The notes under the pieces: generated by a model
Seen by the model: only the letters and a program-made list of their open reading frames with translations
Told to the model about the DNA's origin: nothing
Database searches by the model: none
Position numbers and translations under genes: made by a program
Part shown: positions 9,377 through 18,766 of the stretch, in pieces
How the letters are laid out: each line of letters begins with the position of its first letter
How positions within the stretch are numbered: the first letter of the stretch is position 1
Source: Iamia majanohamensis
GTDB lineage: Bacteria; Actinomycetota; Acidimicrobiia; Acidimicrobiales; Iamiaceae
Direction: 5' to 3'
NCBI RefSeq assembly: GCF_028532485.1
Contig: NZ_CP116942.1
Span: forward strand, 806,001-870,000
Length of the DNA: 64,000 nucleotides

Positions 9377-9399
9377 TGTCACACCCCCTCCGTAACGTC
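9377..9399 (+). promoter_or_regulatory. Candidate ECF-type promoter of sbcDC
   Basis: TGTCACA (9377-9383) then C-rich spacer and CGTC (9396-9399), 7 nt before the sbcD ATG. TGTCACA and CGTC are the two conserved elements reported for ECF41-type promoters, but the 12-nt spacing seen here is shorter than usual. It lies in the divergent region shared with the ECF gene. Confidence 0.35.
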
Positions 9400-9405
9400 G
9401 CGGCC

Positions 9406-10653
9406 ATGAAGGTCCTGCACACCTCCGACTGGCACCTGGGGCGCATGTTCCACGGCGCCCCGCTCCTGGGCGACCAGGCGCAGGCCCTCGACAGGGTGGT
9501 CGAGGTGGCGCGGGCCGCCGAGGTCGACGCCGTCCTCGTGTCCGGCGACCTCTACGACCGCGCCGTCCCCCCGGCCGACGCCGTCGACCTGCTGGGCGAC
9601 GTGCTGCGCCGCCTCACCGAGCTCGGCACGCGGGTCGTCGCCATCACCGGCAACCACGACTCGCCCGGCCGGGTGGGCAGCCTCGACCCCGTCCTCCGCG
9701 ACGAGGTCACCCTCCGGGGCCGCTTCCGCCCCGACGCCCCGGTGGTGGTCCCCGACCGGGCCGGCGGGCCCGACCTGGTCATCCACCCCGTCCCCTACCT
9801 CGAGCCCCTCGCCGCCCGCGCCGACGAGAGGGCGCGGGTGGGCCGGTCCCGCCCCGGCGACGCCGAGGACCCGGGGCGCTCCCGCCGGGCCACCCAGCAC
9901 CAGGTGCTGGCCCACGCACTCGACCAGGTCCGGGCCGACCTGGCGGGGCGGGGAGCCGTGCGCTCGGTGGTGGTGGCCCACGCCTTCGCCGCCGGCGCCG
10001 CCCCGTCGGCCAGCGAGCGCGAGCTGAGCGTGGGCGGGGTCGACCGGGTGCCGCTCGAGGTGTTCGACGGCGTCCACTACGCCGCCCTGGGCCACCTCCA
10101 CCGGCCCCAGGCCCTCACCGAGCGCATCGCCTACGCCGGCTCGCTGCTGCCGTACTCCTTCTCCGAGACGGCGCCCACCTCGGTGCGCCTCGTCGACCTC
10201 GCGGCCGACGGTGCGGTCACCGCCGAGGTCGTCCCCCTCGGGGTGGGCCGGTCGGTCACCACCCTGGTGGGCCGGCTCGACGAGCTGCTCGTCGACCCCG
10301 CGCTGGCCCCGTCCGAGCAGGCCTGGGTGCGGGCCCGCCTCACCGACGAGGTGCTCCCCCGCCACGCCATGGCCCGGCTGCGCGACCGCTTCCCCCACGC
10401 CGTGGTCCTCGAGCACGACGCCCCCCGCGGCTCGGCCGCGGCCGACGACATCCGCACCCGGGGCGACGAGGTCACCGACCTCGACCTGGCCCTCGCCTTC
10501 GTGGCCGAGCGTCTGGGGCGCGACGCCGACGAGGCCGAGGTCGCCCTGCTCGCCCGTGCCTTCGACGCCGCGGCGGCCGAGCGTCGTCGCGACGGCGAGC
10601 CGCTGCCGGCCCCGGCCCTCCCCGCCGCCGGCCCCGCCGGCGCGGTGGCCTGA
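9406..10653 (+). CDS. sbcD: SbcCD nuclease, subunit D
   Basis: 415 residues from the ATG at 9406, which begins the family N-terminus MKVLHTSDWHLG. Metallophosphatase motifs: D8 and H10, GDLYDR (VSGDLYDRAVPP), GNHDS, then VVAHAF and ALGHLHRPQ with the metal-binding His residues. SbcD is the Mn-dependent nuclease that, with SbcC, opens hairpins and trims double-strand break ends. Followed 10 nt later by sbcC, so the two form an operon. Confidence 0.97.
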   Translation: MKVLHTSDWHLGRMFHGAPLLGDQAQALDRVVEVARAAEVDAVLVSGDLYDRAVPPADAVDLLGDVLRRLTELGTRVVAITGNHDSPGRVGSLDPVLRDEVTLRGRFRPDAPVVVPDRAGGPDLVIHPVPYLEPLAARADERARVGRSRPGDAEDPGRSRRATQHQVLAHALDQVRADLAGRGAVRSVVVAHAFAAGAAPSASERELSVGGVDRVPLEVFDGVHYAALGHLHRPQALTERIAYAGSLLPYSFSETAPTSVRLVDLAADGAVTAEVVPLGVGRSVTTLVGRLDELLVDPALAPSEQAWVRARLTDEVLPRHAMARLRDRFPHAVVLEHDAPRGSAAADDIRTRGDEVTDLDLALAFVAERLGRDADEAEVALLARAFDAAAAERRRDGEPLPAPALPAAGPAGAVA

Positions 10654-10663
10654 GGGGCCGGCG

Positions 10664-13600
10664 GTGCGTCCCCTGCGCCTCGAGGTCGAGGCCTTCGGCC
10701 CCTTCGCCGAGACCCAGGTCGTCGACTTCGACGACCTGGGCGCGGCCGGCCTGTTCCTGATCAGCGGGCCCACCGGCGCGGGGAAGAGCTTCCTGCTCGA
10801 CGCCCTGTGCTTCGCCCTCTACGGCGAGACGGCGGGCGACCGCCCCCTGGCCCGGCTCCACTCCGACCACGCCCGGGGCACCACGCCCCGGGTCGAGCTG
10901 CGCTTCCGACTGGGCGACGACGAGTGGTGCGTCCGCCGGGAGGCGCCCCGGTGGCGGCACCGGCGCGACGGCACCGCCACCCAGAACCCGGCCAAGGCGG
11001 TGCTCGAGCGGCGCGTCGCCGGCGGGGTCGACGTCGTGGCCACCAAGGTCACCGACGTCAACCGCATCCTGGTCGACCGGGTGGGCCTCACCGCCGAGGA
11101 GCTCCGCCGGGTGGTCCTGCTGCCCCAGGGCCGCTTCGAGCAGGTGCTGCGGGCCACCTCGGCCGAGCGCGAGGACCTGCTCAAGGCCATCTTCGGCACC
11201 ACCGTGTTCGAGGACGTGGCCCGCACGCTCGACGAGGCCGCCCGCGACGAGGCCCGCGCGCTCGACGAGGCCCACCACGAGCAGGCCCTCCGCCGCGACG
11301 CGGCCCGGGCCGAGCTCCGGCGCCTGGCCGCCGACCTCGCCCCCGAGGCGGTCACCGCGGCCGGGCTGGCCCCCGAGGCGCCCCCCGGCGACGGCCCCTC
11401 CCTCCCGGTCGCCCTCGCCGTCGGCGACGACGAACCCGGCCAGGCCGACCTCGACCGGGTCGCCCGCCGCCTCCGGGAGGCCGTCGAGGTCGTGGGCCGG
11501 GCCGCCACCGAGGCCGGCGCCGCGGCCGACGCCGTCGCCGCCCGGGCCCGCGAGCAGGCCGACGCGGCCCGGCGCTGGGACCAGCGCCGGTCGCTCGAGG
11601 CCCGGGCCCACGACCTCGATGCCCGGGCCGGCGCCACCGACGCCGACCGGGCCCGGTTGGCCGCGGCCGAGCGGGCGGGCCGGGCCGTCGCGTCCCTCGA
11701 CGCGGCCGAGGCCTGCGAGGCCGAGGCCACCTCGGCCTCGGCCCGGGTCGCGGAGGCCGCCACCGCGGTGGCCGCGGCCTGGTCGTCGTGCTCGGTCACC
11801 CTGCCCGAGCCGCTGCGGGGCCGGGCCCGGACGGCCGACGAGCTGGTGGAGGTCGACGCGGGCTGGCTGGGGGAGGCCGACCGGGCCGTGGCCCGGCGCG
11901 CCGCCGAGGTCGACCACGCCGCCGCCGAGGTGCGCACCGCGGCCGAGGCGTCGGCCGCCGCGACCAGGGCCGAGGCCGAGGCGGACGCCCGTCGGACCAG
12001 CGCGGTGCGCTTCGCGGCCAAGGCCGACGAGCTGGAGGACGAGCTGGGGCCGTCGCGCGAGGCGGTGGCGGCCTCGCGCGCCGCCGCCGGCCGGGTCGGG
12101 GCCCTGCGCGACCAGGTCGCCCTGCTGGCCCGGTGGGCCGCCGCGGCCCGGCGCCTCCCCGCGGCCGACGCCGCCGTCGCCGAGGCCCGGGCCCGGCTCG
12201 ACGCCGACCGCCAGGCCGAGCTCGACGCCCGCGACGCCTTCGCCGACGCCCGCGAGGCGCTGCTCGACGGCATCGCCGCCGACCTGGCCGCCGGCCTGGA
12301 GGCCGACGCCCCCTGCCCCGTCTGCGGCTCCGAGGCCCACCCCCGTCCCGCCCGCCCCGTCGACGGGGCGCCGTCGAGGGCCGACGTCGACGCGGCCGAG
12401 GCCGCCGTCGTGGCCGCCACCGCAGCGCGCGAGGCCGCGGCCGCCCGGGTCGAGGCCGCGACCGCGGCACGGGCCCAGGTGCGGGTGGAGGCGGGTGAGG
12501 CCGGCGACGACCCCGACGGCGTCGATGCCCGCCTGGTCGACGCCCGTGCCGCCCTCGACGAGGCCGAGGCCGAGGCCGACGCCCGCCGCGACCGGGAGGC
12601 CGCGGTCGTAGGCCTGGCGGCCGCGGTGGTCGAGGCCCGCCGCCTGGCCCAGGACGACGCCGCCCGCGCCGCCACCGAGGGCGCCGCGGCCGAGGGCCAC
12701 CGCGCCCGGGCCGCCGAGGCCGCCGGCGCGGCCGAGGCCGTGCTCGGCCCGGGGGCCGACCCGGCCTCCGCGCGGCGCGCCGAGCGGGGCCTCACCGCCC
12801 TCGCCGTGGCCCTGGCCGACCTGGCCCGGGCCCGGGCCGGGGCCCGGGACCTGGTGGCCCGGGCCGCGCAGGCGGGCGACGCGGCCACCGCGGCGGTGGC
12901 CGAGGCCGGCTTCGCCGACCGGGTCGAGGTGCGCGCCGCCGCCCTCCCCCCGGCCGAGGCGGCCGCCCTGGCCACCGCCATCGAGGGGTGGGAGGCCGAC
13001 CGGGCCCGGGTGCGGGCCGAGCTGGCCCACGCCTCCCTCGCCGACCTGCCGGTGGCGCGCCCCGACCCCGCCCCGGTCGAGGCCGAGGCCGAGGCCGGGG
13101 CCCGTCGCCACCGCTCCCTGGTCGAGGCCCGCGTCCGCCTGGCGTCCGCGGCCGACCTGGTGGGCGAGGTCGCCGCCGCCCACGGCGAGGCCGAGGCCGC
13201 CCTGGCCGTGGCCGAGGCCGAGCACGCCGTCCGGCGGCGCCTGGCCGAGATCTGCACCGGGCGCACCGGCGACCGGGTGTCGCTGCAGCGCTGGGTGCTG
13301 GCTGCCCACTTCGCCACCATCTGCGACCGGGCCAACCAGCGCCTGGCCGTGATGACCGACCAGCGCTACTCCCTCCGCGTCCACACCGGTGCCCGCCACG
13401 GGGCCCGCTCGGGGCTCGACCTGCGGGTCCACGACGCCCACAACGACCAGGAGCGGGAGGTCACCTCCCTGTCCGGGGGCGAGACCTTCCAGGCCTCGCT
13501 GGCCCTCGCCCTGGGGGTGGCCGACGTGGTGGCCGAGCGGGCCGGCGGCGTCCGCCTCGACGTCCTCTTCATCGACGAGGGCTTCGGCTCCCTCGACCCC

Positions 13601-13771
13601 GACGCCCTGCACCTCGCCCTCGACGAGCTCGACCGCCTCCGGGCCGGGGGCCGCATGGTCGGCGTCATCAGCCACGTGGCCGGCCTGCGCGAGCGCATCC
13701 CCGCCGGCATCGAGGTGCGGCGGGAGCGCACCGGCTCCCACGTCCGGGTGGGGATCGGTCCCGGGCGCTGA
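10664..13771 (+). CDS. sbcC: SbcCD nuclease, subunit C (SMC-like ATPase)
   Basis: 1035 residues from GTG at 10664. Walker A GPTGAGKS at 35-42; Q-loop region LLPQGRFEQVL; long Ala/Glu/Arg-rich coiled coils; zinc hook CPVC at 551-554; ABC signature LSGGE at 936-940; Walker B VLFIDEGFGSLD from 967. Length is typical. It is the ATP-driven clamp of the SbcCD repair nuclease. The coiled coil is extremely alanine-rich, matching the GC content. The gene ends convergently, 16 bp from the next gene. Confidence 0.97.
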   Translation: MRPLRLEVEAFGPFAETQVVDFDDLGAAGLFLISGPTGAGKSFLLDALCFALYGETAGDRPLARLHSDHARGTTPRVELRFRLGDDEWCVRREAPRWRHRRDGTATQNPAKAVLERRVAGGVDVVATKVTDVNRILVDRVGLTAEELRRVVLLPQGRFEQVLRATSAEREDLLKAIFGTTVFEDVARTLDEAARDEARALDEAHHEQALRRDAARAELRRLAADLAPEAVTAAGLAPEAPPGDGPSLPVALAVGDDEPGQADLDRVARRLREAVEVVGRAATEAGAAADAVAARAREQADAARRWDQRRSLEARAHDLDARAGATDADRARLAAAERAGRAVASLDAAEACEAEATSASARVAEAATAVAAAWSSCSVTLPEPLRGRARTADELVEVDAGWLGEADRAVARRAAEVDHAAAEVRTAAEASAAATRAEAEADARRTSAVRFAAKADELEDELGPSREAVAASRAAAGRVGALRDQVALLARWAAAARRLPAADAAVAEARARLDADRQAELDARDAFADAREALLDGIAADLAAGLEADAPCPVCGSEAHPRPARPVDGAPSRADVDAAEAAVVAATAAREAAAARVEAATAARAQVRVEAGEAGDDPDGVDARLVDARAALDEAEAEADARRDREAAVVGLAAAVVEARRLAQDDAARAATEGAAAEGHRARAAEAAGAAEAVLGPGADPASARRAERGLTALAVALADLARARAGARDLVARAAQAGDAATAAVAEAGFADRVEVRAAALPPAEAAALATAIEGWEADRARVRAELAHASLADLPVARPDPAPVEAEAEAGARRHRSLVEARVRLASAADLVGEVAAAHGEAEAALAVAEAEHAVRRRLAEICTGRTGDRVSLQRWVLAAHFATICDRANQRLAVMTDQRYSLRVHTGARHGARSGLDLRVHDAHNDQEREVTSLSGGETFQASLALALGVADVVAERAGGVRLDVLFIDEGFGSLDPDALHLALDELDRLRAGGRMVGVISHVAGLRERIPAGIEVRRERTGSHVRVGIGPGR

Positions 13772-13787
13772 CCCCGTCGGGCCCGGG

Positions 13788-15089
13788 TCAGCCGGCCGGA
13801 TCGACCCGGGAGATGGCGCCGTCGATGGACAGGACGAAGAGCTCGCCGGCCCCGTCGGCGTCGATCGACACCACCTGGCCCACGTCGCCGTCGAGCACCG
13901 TCGTCTCCTCCACGGTGCCGTCGTCGCCCAGGCGGATGGCGTTGAGGCCGGGCTTGCAGTAGTCGCCGAAGAGGTAGGCACCCTGGAGGTCGGCGATGGC
14001 GTCGCCCCGGTACACCGGGCCGCCGCTCACCGAGCACCAGCCGTCGTCGTGGGACATCTCGAACACCGGTCCGAGCGCGGGGCCGTCGACCACCTGGCGC
14101 GACTCGTCGTAGGTCTGGGTGCCCTCGAAGCGGCTCCAGCCCAGGTTGGTGCCGAGCACCGCGTCGGCGGGGACGCGGTCGATCTCCTCCACCGCGTTCT
14201 GGCCCACGTCGGCCACCCAGATGTCGCCGGTGGCCTGGTCGATGCGGAACCGCCACGGGTTGCGCACCCCGCTGATGGCGATCTCCGGAGCACCCCCGCC
14301 GTCGGCGTAGGGGTTGCCGTCGGGGATGCCGTAGGCCCTGCCGTCGGCGGGCGCGGTGGGGTCGATGCGGAGGATCTTGCCCAGCAGGTCGTCGGGGTCC
14401 TGGGCCCGGTCGTCGGGGTCGCCGCCGCTGCCACCGTCGCCCAGCCCGATCCAGAGCAGGCCGGCGTCGTCGACCACGATCTCGCCGCCGTTGTGGTTGG
14501 AGAAGGGCTGGGGCACCTCGAGCAGGTCGGTGCGGCTGTCGGGGTCGGCGGCGTCGCCGTCCATGGCGTAGGACGCGACCCGGGTCTCGCCCTCGGTGCC
14601 GCTGTGGTGGACGTAGAGCGTCTCGCCGTCGGGGGAGAAGGCCAGGCCCAGCAGCCCCTGCTCACCCCCCGCGGTCACCTGGTCGGCCAGGTCGAGCACC
14701 TGCTCGGGCTCGGCCTCGGTGCCCTCGGTGGGGTCGAGGGCCAGCACCCGGCCCCCCTGCTCGGCCACGTAGAGGAGGTCGCTGTCGGGCCGGGCCACCA
14801 GCTTGGTCGGGGCCTCGGCCGTGGCGACCTCGGTGAGGGTGACGGCCACGTCGGCCAGCGGTCCGGGGGCCGGGGCCGCCGAGGTGGGCGTCTCGGGCGG
14901 AGCGTCGGTGCCCTCGCCTGCGGTCGTGGGACTGCCCTGGGGGGCGTCGGTGGTGGGGGCCGAGCCCTCCACCTGCTCACCGGTGCCGGAGGGCTCGTCG
15001 GCCCCGCAGCCGGCGGCCAGCAGGACCAGGGCCAGCCCGGCGGCGGCGAGGGGGCGACGGGTGGCGGAGGCGGGGGAGGAGGGGCGCAC
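13788..15089 (-). CDS. PQQ-type soluble sugar dehydrogenase, lipoprotein
   Basis: 433 residues from GTG at 15089. Lipobox LLAAGC with Cys28 gives a lipid-anchored exported protein, followed by a ~55-residue Thr/Pro/Ser linker. The beta-propeller domain has family motifs EQGLLGLAFSPD, NHNGGEIVVDD, LWIGLGDGGSGGDP, GVRNPWRF and GGPVYRG. Related enzymes (YliI/Asd, glucose/sorbosone dehydrogenase) oxidise aldoses with PQQ. No PQQ synthesis genes are in the window, so cofactor supply and true substrate are unknown. Confidence 0.9.
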   Translation of the reverse strand: MRPSSPASATRRPLAAAGLALVLLAAGCGADEPSGTGEQVEGSAPTTDAPQGSPTTAGEGTDAPPETPTSAAPAPGPLADVAVTLTEVATAEAPTKLVARPDSDLLYVAEQGGRVLALDPTEGTEAEPEQVLDLADQVTAGGEQGLLGLAFSPDGETLYVHHSGTEGETRVASYAMDGDAADPDSRTDLLEVPQPFSNHNGGEIVVDDAGLLWIGLGDGGSGGDPDDRAQDPDDLLGKILRIDPTAPADGRAYGIPDGNPYADGGGAPEIAISGVRNPWRFRIDQATGDIWVADVGQNAVEEIDRVPADAVLGTNLGWSRFEGTQTYDESRQVVDGPALGPVFEMSHDDGWCSVSGGPVYRGDAIADLQGAYLFGDYCKPGLNAIRLGDDGTVEETTVLDGDVGQVVSIDADGAGELFVLSIDGAISRVDPAG

Positions 15090-15208
15090 GGTGTCCGGGG
15101 ATCGGGGGCAGGGCCGCGGCCAGCATCGCACCTGGGCTCCGGGCCCGGAGGTCGGCTGCCCGTGGCCAGGGCGAGGTCCGAGACCGGAGACGGGGCGCGG
15201 AGCGCCGG

Positions 15209-16081
15209 TCAGCGCTCCGGGGGCGGCTGCCAGGGGCGGATGAGGCCCTCCTGCACCACCGAGGCGACGAGCGCGCCGGCCCGGTCGAAGAACAGGCCCC
15301 GGGCCAGGCCCCGGCCCCCGGAGGCCGAGGGGGTGTCCTGGGCGTAGAGGAGCCACTCGTCGGCCCGGAACGGCCGGTGGAACCACATGGCGTGGTCGAG
15401 GCTCGCCATCATCACGTCCTGCTCGACGAAGGAGCGCCCGTGGGGCAGCAGGGTGGTGTCGAGGAGCGTCATGTCCGAGGCGTAGGTGACCACGCAGGTG
15501 TGCAGCACCGGGTCGTCGGGCAGGGCGCCGTCGGCCCGCAGCCACACCCGGCTGTGGGGCGGCAGCGGCCCCCGGTCGAGCTGCGGGGTCCAGTCGACGT
15601 GGCGGATGTCGATGGGGCGGGGACGGTCGAGCCAGTCGACCTCCCGGTCGCCGAGCAGCGTCCGCCACCGGGTGGCGAAGTCCGGGAGGGTCTCGGGGTC
15701 GGGGGTGTCGGCCGGTGCCTCGTCCTGGTGGTCGAAGCCCTCCTCGGGGACGTGGAACGACGCCGAGAGGTTGAAGATGGCCCGCCCGTGCTGGATGGCC
15801 ACCACCCGCCGGGTGGCGAACGAGCGGCCGTCGCGGATGCGGTCGACCTCGTAGAGGATCGGGACGGTGGGGTCGCCGGGGCGCAGGAAGTAGGCGTGGA
15901 GGGAGTGGACGTGGCGCTCGCCGTCGACGGTGCGGGCCGCGGCCACCAGGGCCTGCCCTGCGACCTGGCCGCCGAACACCCGCTGGGCGTCGTGGTCGGG
16001 GCTGCTGCCCCGGAAGATGTTGACCTCGATGGACTCGAGGTCGAGGACCTCGACGAGCTGGTCGACCGCGGCCTGCTGCAC
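15209..16081 (-). CDS. tesB: Acyl-CoA thioesterase II
   Basis: 290 residues from GTG at 16081, matching the ~286 of E. coli TesB. Double hotdog fold motifs: VFGGQVAGQAL, SLHAYFLRPGD, and in the second half ASLDHAMWFHRPF (catalytic Asp), SDMTLLDT (Thr) and SVVQEGLIR (Gln). Hydrolyses medium and long acyl-CoAs in the cytoplasm. No good ribosome site. Longer in-frame upstream sequence looks non-coding. Confidence 0.94.
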   Translation of the reverse strand: MQQAAVDQLVEVLDLESIEVNIFRGSSPDHDAQRVFGGQVAGQALVAAARTVDGERHVHSLHAYFLRPGDPTVPILYEVDRIRDGRSFATRRVVAIQHGRAIFNLSASFHVPEEGFDHQDEAPADTPDPETLPDFATRWRTLLGDREVDWLDRPRPIDIRHVDWTPQLDRGPLPPHSRVWLRADGALPDDPVLHTCVVTYASDMTLLDTTLLPHGRSFVEQDVMMASLDHAMWFHRPFRADEWLLYAQDTPSASGGRGLARGLFFDRAGALVASVVQEGLIRPWQPPPER

Positions 16082-16172
16082 CGGGCCATCCTGGCACGGG
16101 CGTCGCGACGGCCCGGTCGGGCCACCCGGTTGGCTACGGATCGGCGGGGGTGCGGCGCTAGGTTGCCCCTCC

Positions 16173-16706
16173 GTGGATCTGATCCTCACCCCGCGGGGGC
16201 TGCTCGAGCACAGCCGCACCGAGGCCGGCCGGCGCATGATCCGCTACGCCGCCACCTCCGCCGTCGGGGTGGCCGGCACGCAGGTGTTCCTGCTCCTGTT
16301 CCTGGTCGCCCTGAGGTGGGACGCGGTGCCCTCGAACCTGGCCGCCACCATGCTCATGTCGATCCCGGCCTTCCTGCTCAACAAGTACTGGGTGTGGGGC
16401 AAGTCGGGTCGGGCCCACATGCGGCGCGAGGTCATCCCCTTCTGGATCTTCACCGTCGCCGGCTGGGCGCTGTCCACCGGGGCGGTGGCGGTGGTGGCCG
16501 GCCTCAGCGAGCCCGAGACCCTGGTCCACACCCTCTCGGTGATGGCCGCCACGATCACGGGCTTCGGGGTGCTCTGGATCCTCAAGTACATGTTCCTCGA
16601 CAAGATCATGTTCGGCACCGACCACCACACGCCCTACGACGAGGACTACGAGCGCGAGGAGGCCGTGGTGGAGGCCCAGGCCACGGCGAGCGCCACCGAG
16701 TCCTGA
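16173..16706 (+). CDS. GtrA-like membrane protein
   Basis: 177 residues from GTG at 16173, divergent from tesB. Four hydrophobic segments (about 22-48, 52-72, 88-112, 118-142) with the GtrA signature PAFLLNKYWVWG at the second-helix loop. GtrA proteins are thought to move or support undecaprenyl-linked sugars in the membrane. The C-terminus is acidic and cytoplasmic (DEDYEREEAVVEAQ). No glycosyltransferase is directly adjacent. Confidence 0.88.
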   Translation: MDLILTPRGLLEHSRTEAGRRMIRYAATSAVGVAGTQVFLLLFLVALRWDAVPSNLAATMLMSIPAFLLNKYWVWGKSGRAHMRREVIPFWIFTVAGWALSTGAVAVVAGLSEPETLVHTLSVMAATITGFGVLWILKYMFLDKIMFGTDHHTPYDEDYEREEAVVEAQATASATES

Positions 16707-16731
16707 CCCCGGCGGTCCCGGCGGGCGTCGG

Positions 16732-18036
16732 TCAGAGCACCGGGTGGTGCACCGCGGCCCGCTCCTCGGGGTCCGGGAAGGCCAGGTCGGCGGCGTGGTC
16801 GAGGAGCCGGCGCTGGCGCTCGAGCGCCGGGCGGCGGTCGTCGTCGACCACGGCGAGCAGGTCGTCGAGCAGCGACCGCATGTGGCGCTGCACCTGGAGC
16901 GAGGTGCCGCCGTAGGTGCGGATCTCGTCGCAGGCCAGGCCGACCATCCCGTCCCAGTCGGTGACCGGGTGGACGAGGCGCAGGCGGCCCTCGTGGTCGC
17001 GGTGGTAGCCCGTCGGCGCCGGGGCCACCGCCACCCGGCGGAGCAGGTCGTGGATCCGGTCGAGGGCCTCCGACGCCGTGGTGGGGTCGTTGATGGCGGG
17101 CGACAGCGCCTTCTCGGCGATGTCGACCAGCTGGCGGAACCCGAAGGCCACGTCCTGGTGCATGGTCCGCTCCCGGTTGAGCCCCACGTGGCTGATGACG
17201 ACGTCGGGGGTGAGGTCGGGCGGCGGGGCCCCGTCGTCGCCCCACACCTCGGCCAGGGGGACGCCGGACGCCAGGTACTCGCCCATGCGGGGCACGAGGC
17301 GGATGAGGCACCGGTGGGCCCGGGCCACCCGCACCAGGTCGTCCTCGTCGAGGGTGACCACGCTGCCCGGGCGGCTCTCGAAGGCCAGGACCAGGTCGGG
17401 GGGTCGGGCCGGGACCTCCTCGGGGGCCGCCGCCGGCCCCGGGACGTGGACCTCGCGGATGGCGGCCCGGGTCTCGGCCGCCACCGAGTCGATGATGGAC
17501 ACGATGCGGATGGCGTGGACGACGTGGTTCACGTAGTAGACGAACGCGCCCAGCGAGAGCAGCACCAGGCCCAGGGCCACGTCGATCGACACCCGGGGCA
17601 CGAACTCGGGCCGGGCGTCGGCCGCGTGCACCTGGCGGAGCACGGTCAGGCTGTACATGAAGGTGCCGGTGAAGATGCCGAGGGCGACCTTGGTGCCGGT
17701 GTCGCGGAAGAACGTGCGCAGCACCCGGGGGGAGAACTGCTGGCTGGCCAGCTGGAGGGCCACGACCGTCACCGAGATGACGAGGGTGGTGAGGGCCAGG
17801 ATGGAGGTGGCGATGGTGCCGAGGAGCGACTGGGCCGCGGACGGGTCGCCCTCGAAGAGCAGGCGGCCGGTGTCGTCCTGGAGGGCGATGTCGACCTGGC
17901 GGAGCAGCAGGGCGAGGCCCACCGCACCGAGCACGCAGGCGGCCGGGATGACCCCGAGGCTGTCGCGGATCGCCTCCCGCCACCCCGTCAGCCGCACGTC
18001 GTGGTCCGGCGGCGCAGGCCGGTGGGGGCGGGTCAC
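16732..18036 (-). CDS. DUF2254 membrane protein
   Basis: 434 residues. Four N-terminal transmembrane helices (about 28-48, 70-95, 112-135, 150-172), then a soluble domain. DUF2254 hallmarks include SVTVVALQLASQQFSPRVLR and, in the soluble part, LSPAINDPTTASEALDRI. Members are inner-membrane proteins of unknown, possibly channel-like, function. Confidence 0.9.
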   Translation of the reverse strand: MTRPHRPAPPDHDVRLTGWREAIRDSLGVIPAACVLGAVGLALLLRQVDIALQDDTGRLLFEGDPSAAQSLLGTIATSILALTTLVISVTVVALQLASQQFSPRVLRTFFRDTGTKVALGIFTGTFMYSLTVLRQVHAADARPEFVPRVSIDVALGLVLLSLGAFVYYVNHVVHAIRIVSIIDSVAAETRAAIREVHVPGPAAAPEEVPARPPDLVLAFESRPGSVVTLDEDDLVRVARAHRCLIRLVPRMGEYLASGVPLAEVWGDDGAPPPDLTPDVVISHVGLNRERTMHQDVAFGFRQLVDIAEKALSPAINDPTTASEALDRIHDLLRRVAVAPAPTGYHRDHEGRLRLVHPVTDWDGMVGLACDEIRTYGGTSLQVQRHMRSLLDDLLAVVDDDRRPALERQRRLLDHAADLAFPDPEERAAVHHPVL

Positions 18037-18050
18037 GGCGTGATCGTAGG

Positions 18051-18088
18051 CCCGCCCCGGCCCGCGACAGCGGTGCTCCCGGGGCGGG
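18051..18088 (-). terminator. Hairpin directly after the methyltransferase gene
   Basis: CCCGCCCCGG (18051-18060) is perfectly complementary to CCGGGGCGGG (18079-18088). The 10-bp stem starts at the base next to the stop codon of the minus-strand methyltransferase gene. No U-tract. Confidence 0.6.
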
Positions 18089-18736
18089 TCAGCCGGTGCG
18101 GGTGAGGATCCGGAGCGAGCCCACGGCCCGGCGCTCGGTGAAGCGCCCCGAGCCGATCGCCGGGAGGTAGATCTGCTCGTAGGGGGCCTGGCCGCCGTCG
18201 GCCGGGTCCGGGAACACGTCGTGGATCGCCAGGGTGCCGCCGGGGGCGACGTGCGGGGTCCACCCGTCGTGGTCGCGCCGGGCCGGCTCCTCGCCGTGGC
18301 CGCCGTCGATGAAGCAGAGGGCGAGGGGCGTGGACCAGATGGCGGCCACCGCCGAGGACTGGCCCACCGCGGCCACCACGTGGTCCTCCAGGCCGGCGTC
18401 GAAGACGGTGCGGCGGAAGCGGGGGAGGGTGTCCATCACGCCGACCGCGGGGTCGACCAGGTCGGGCTCGTGGAACTCCCAGCCGGGCTGGTTCTCCTCC
18501 GATCCGCGGTGGTGGTCGACCGCGAGCAGCGTGGTCCCGCAGGTCCGGGCGGCGGCGCCGAGCCAGATGGTGGAGCGCCCGCAGTAGGAGCCGACCTCGG
18601 CGAAGGGCGCTCCGGGGACGGCGGCGGCGGCCTCCAGGGCCGCGGCGTGGAGGGCGTCGCCCTCCTCGGGCGGCATGAAGCCCCGGGCCGCGAGGGCGTG
18701 GGCCCGGAGGTCGGGGTCGAGGGCGGCGTCGGGCAC
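18089..18736 (-). CDS. Class I SAM methyltransferase (Methyltransf_24 type)
   Basis: 215 residues. SAM-binding motif AEVGSYCGRSTIWLG; acidic ribose-binding segment LLAVDHHRGSEEN; catalytic-region motif LCFIDGGHG, typical of O-methyltransferases that act on sugars, antibiotics or catechols; then APGGTLAIHDVF. Substrate unknown. It is preceded by the thioredoxin-like gene on the same strand, 30 bp away, possibly co-transcribed. Confidence 0.85.
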   Translation of the reverse strand: MPDAALDPDLRAHALAARGFMPPEEGDALHAAALEAAAAVPGAPFAEVGSYCGRSTIWLGAAARTCGTTLLAVDHHRGSEENQPGWEFHEPDLVDPAVGVMDTLPRFRRTVFDAGLEDHVVAAVGQSSAVAAIWSTPLALCFIDGGHGEEPARRDHDGWTPHVAPGGTLAIHDVFPDPADGGQAPYEQIYLPAIGSGRFTERRAVGSLRILTRTG

Positions 18737-18766
18737 GGCGGGAGCCTAGGGGTCGCCGCCGCGGCC

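Noticed and set aside
8253-9446. Full-length 397-residue version of the ECF sigma factor
   Set aside because: The extra N-terminus has no family character and would run through the sbcD promoter region and start codon.
10472-13981. 1169-residue antisense frame over sbcC
   Set aside because: Gly/Arg-rich with no domain; sbcC in the opposite strand has complete motifs and codon pattern.
13788-16097. Extension of the sugar dehydrogenase to 769 residues
   Set aside because: Everything upstream of 15089 in that frame overlaps tesB and is low-complexity; the lipobox marks the true N-terminus.
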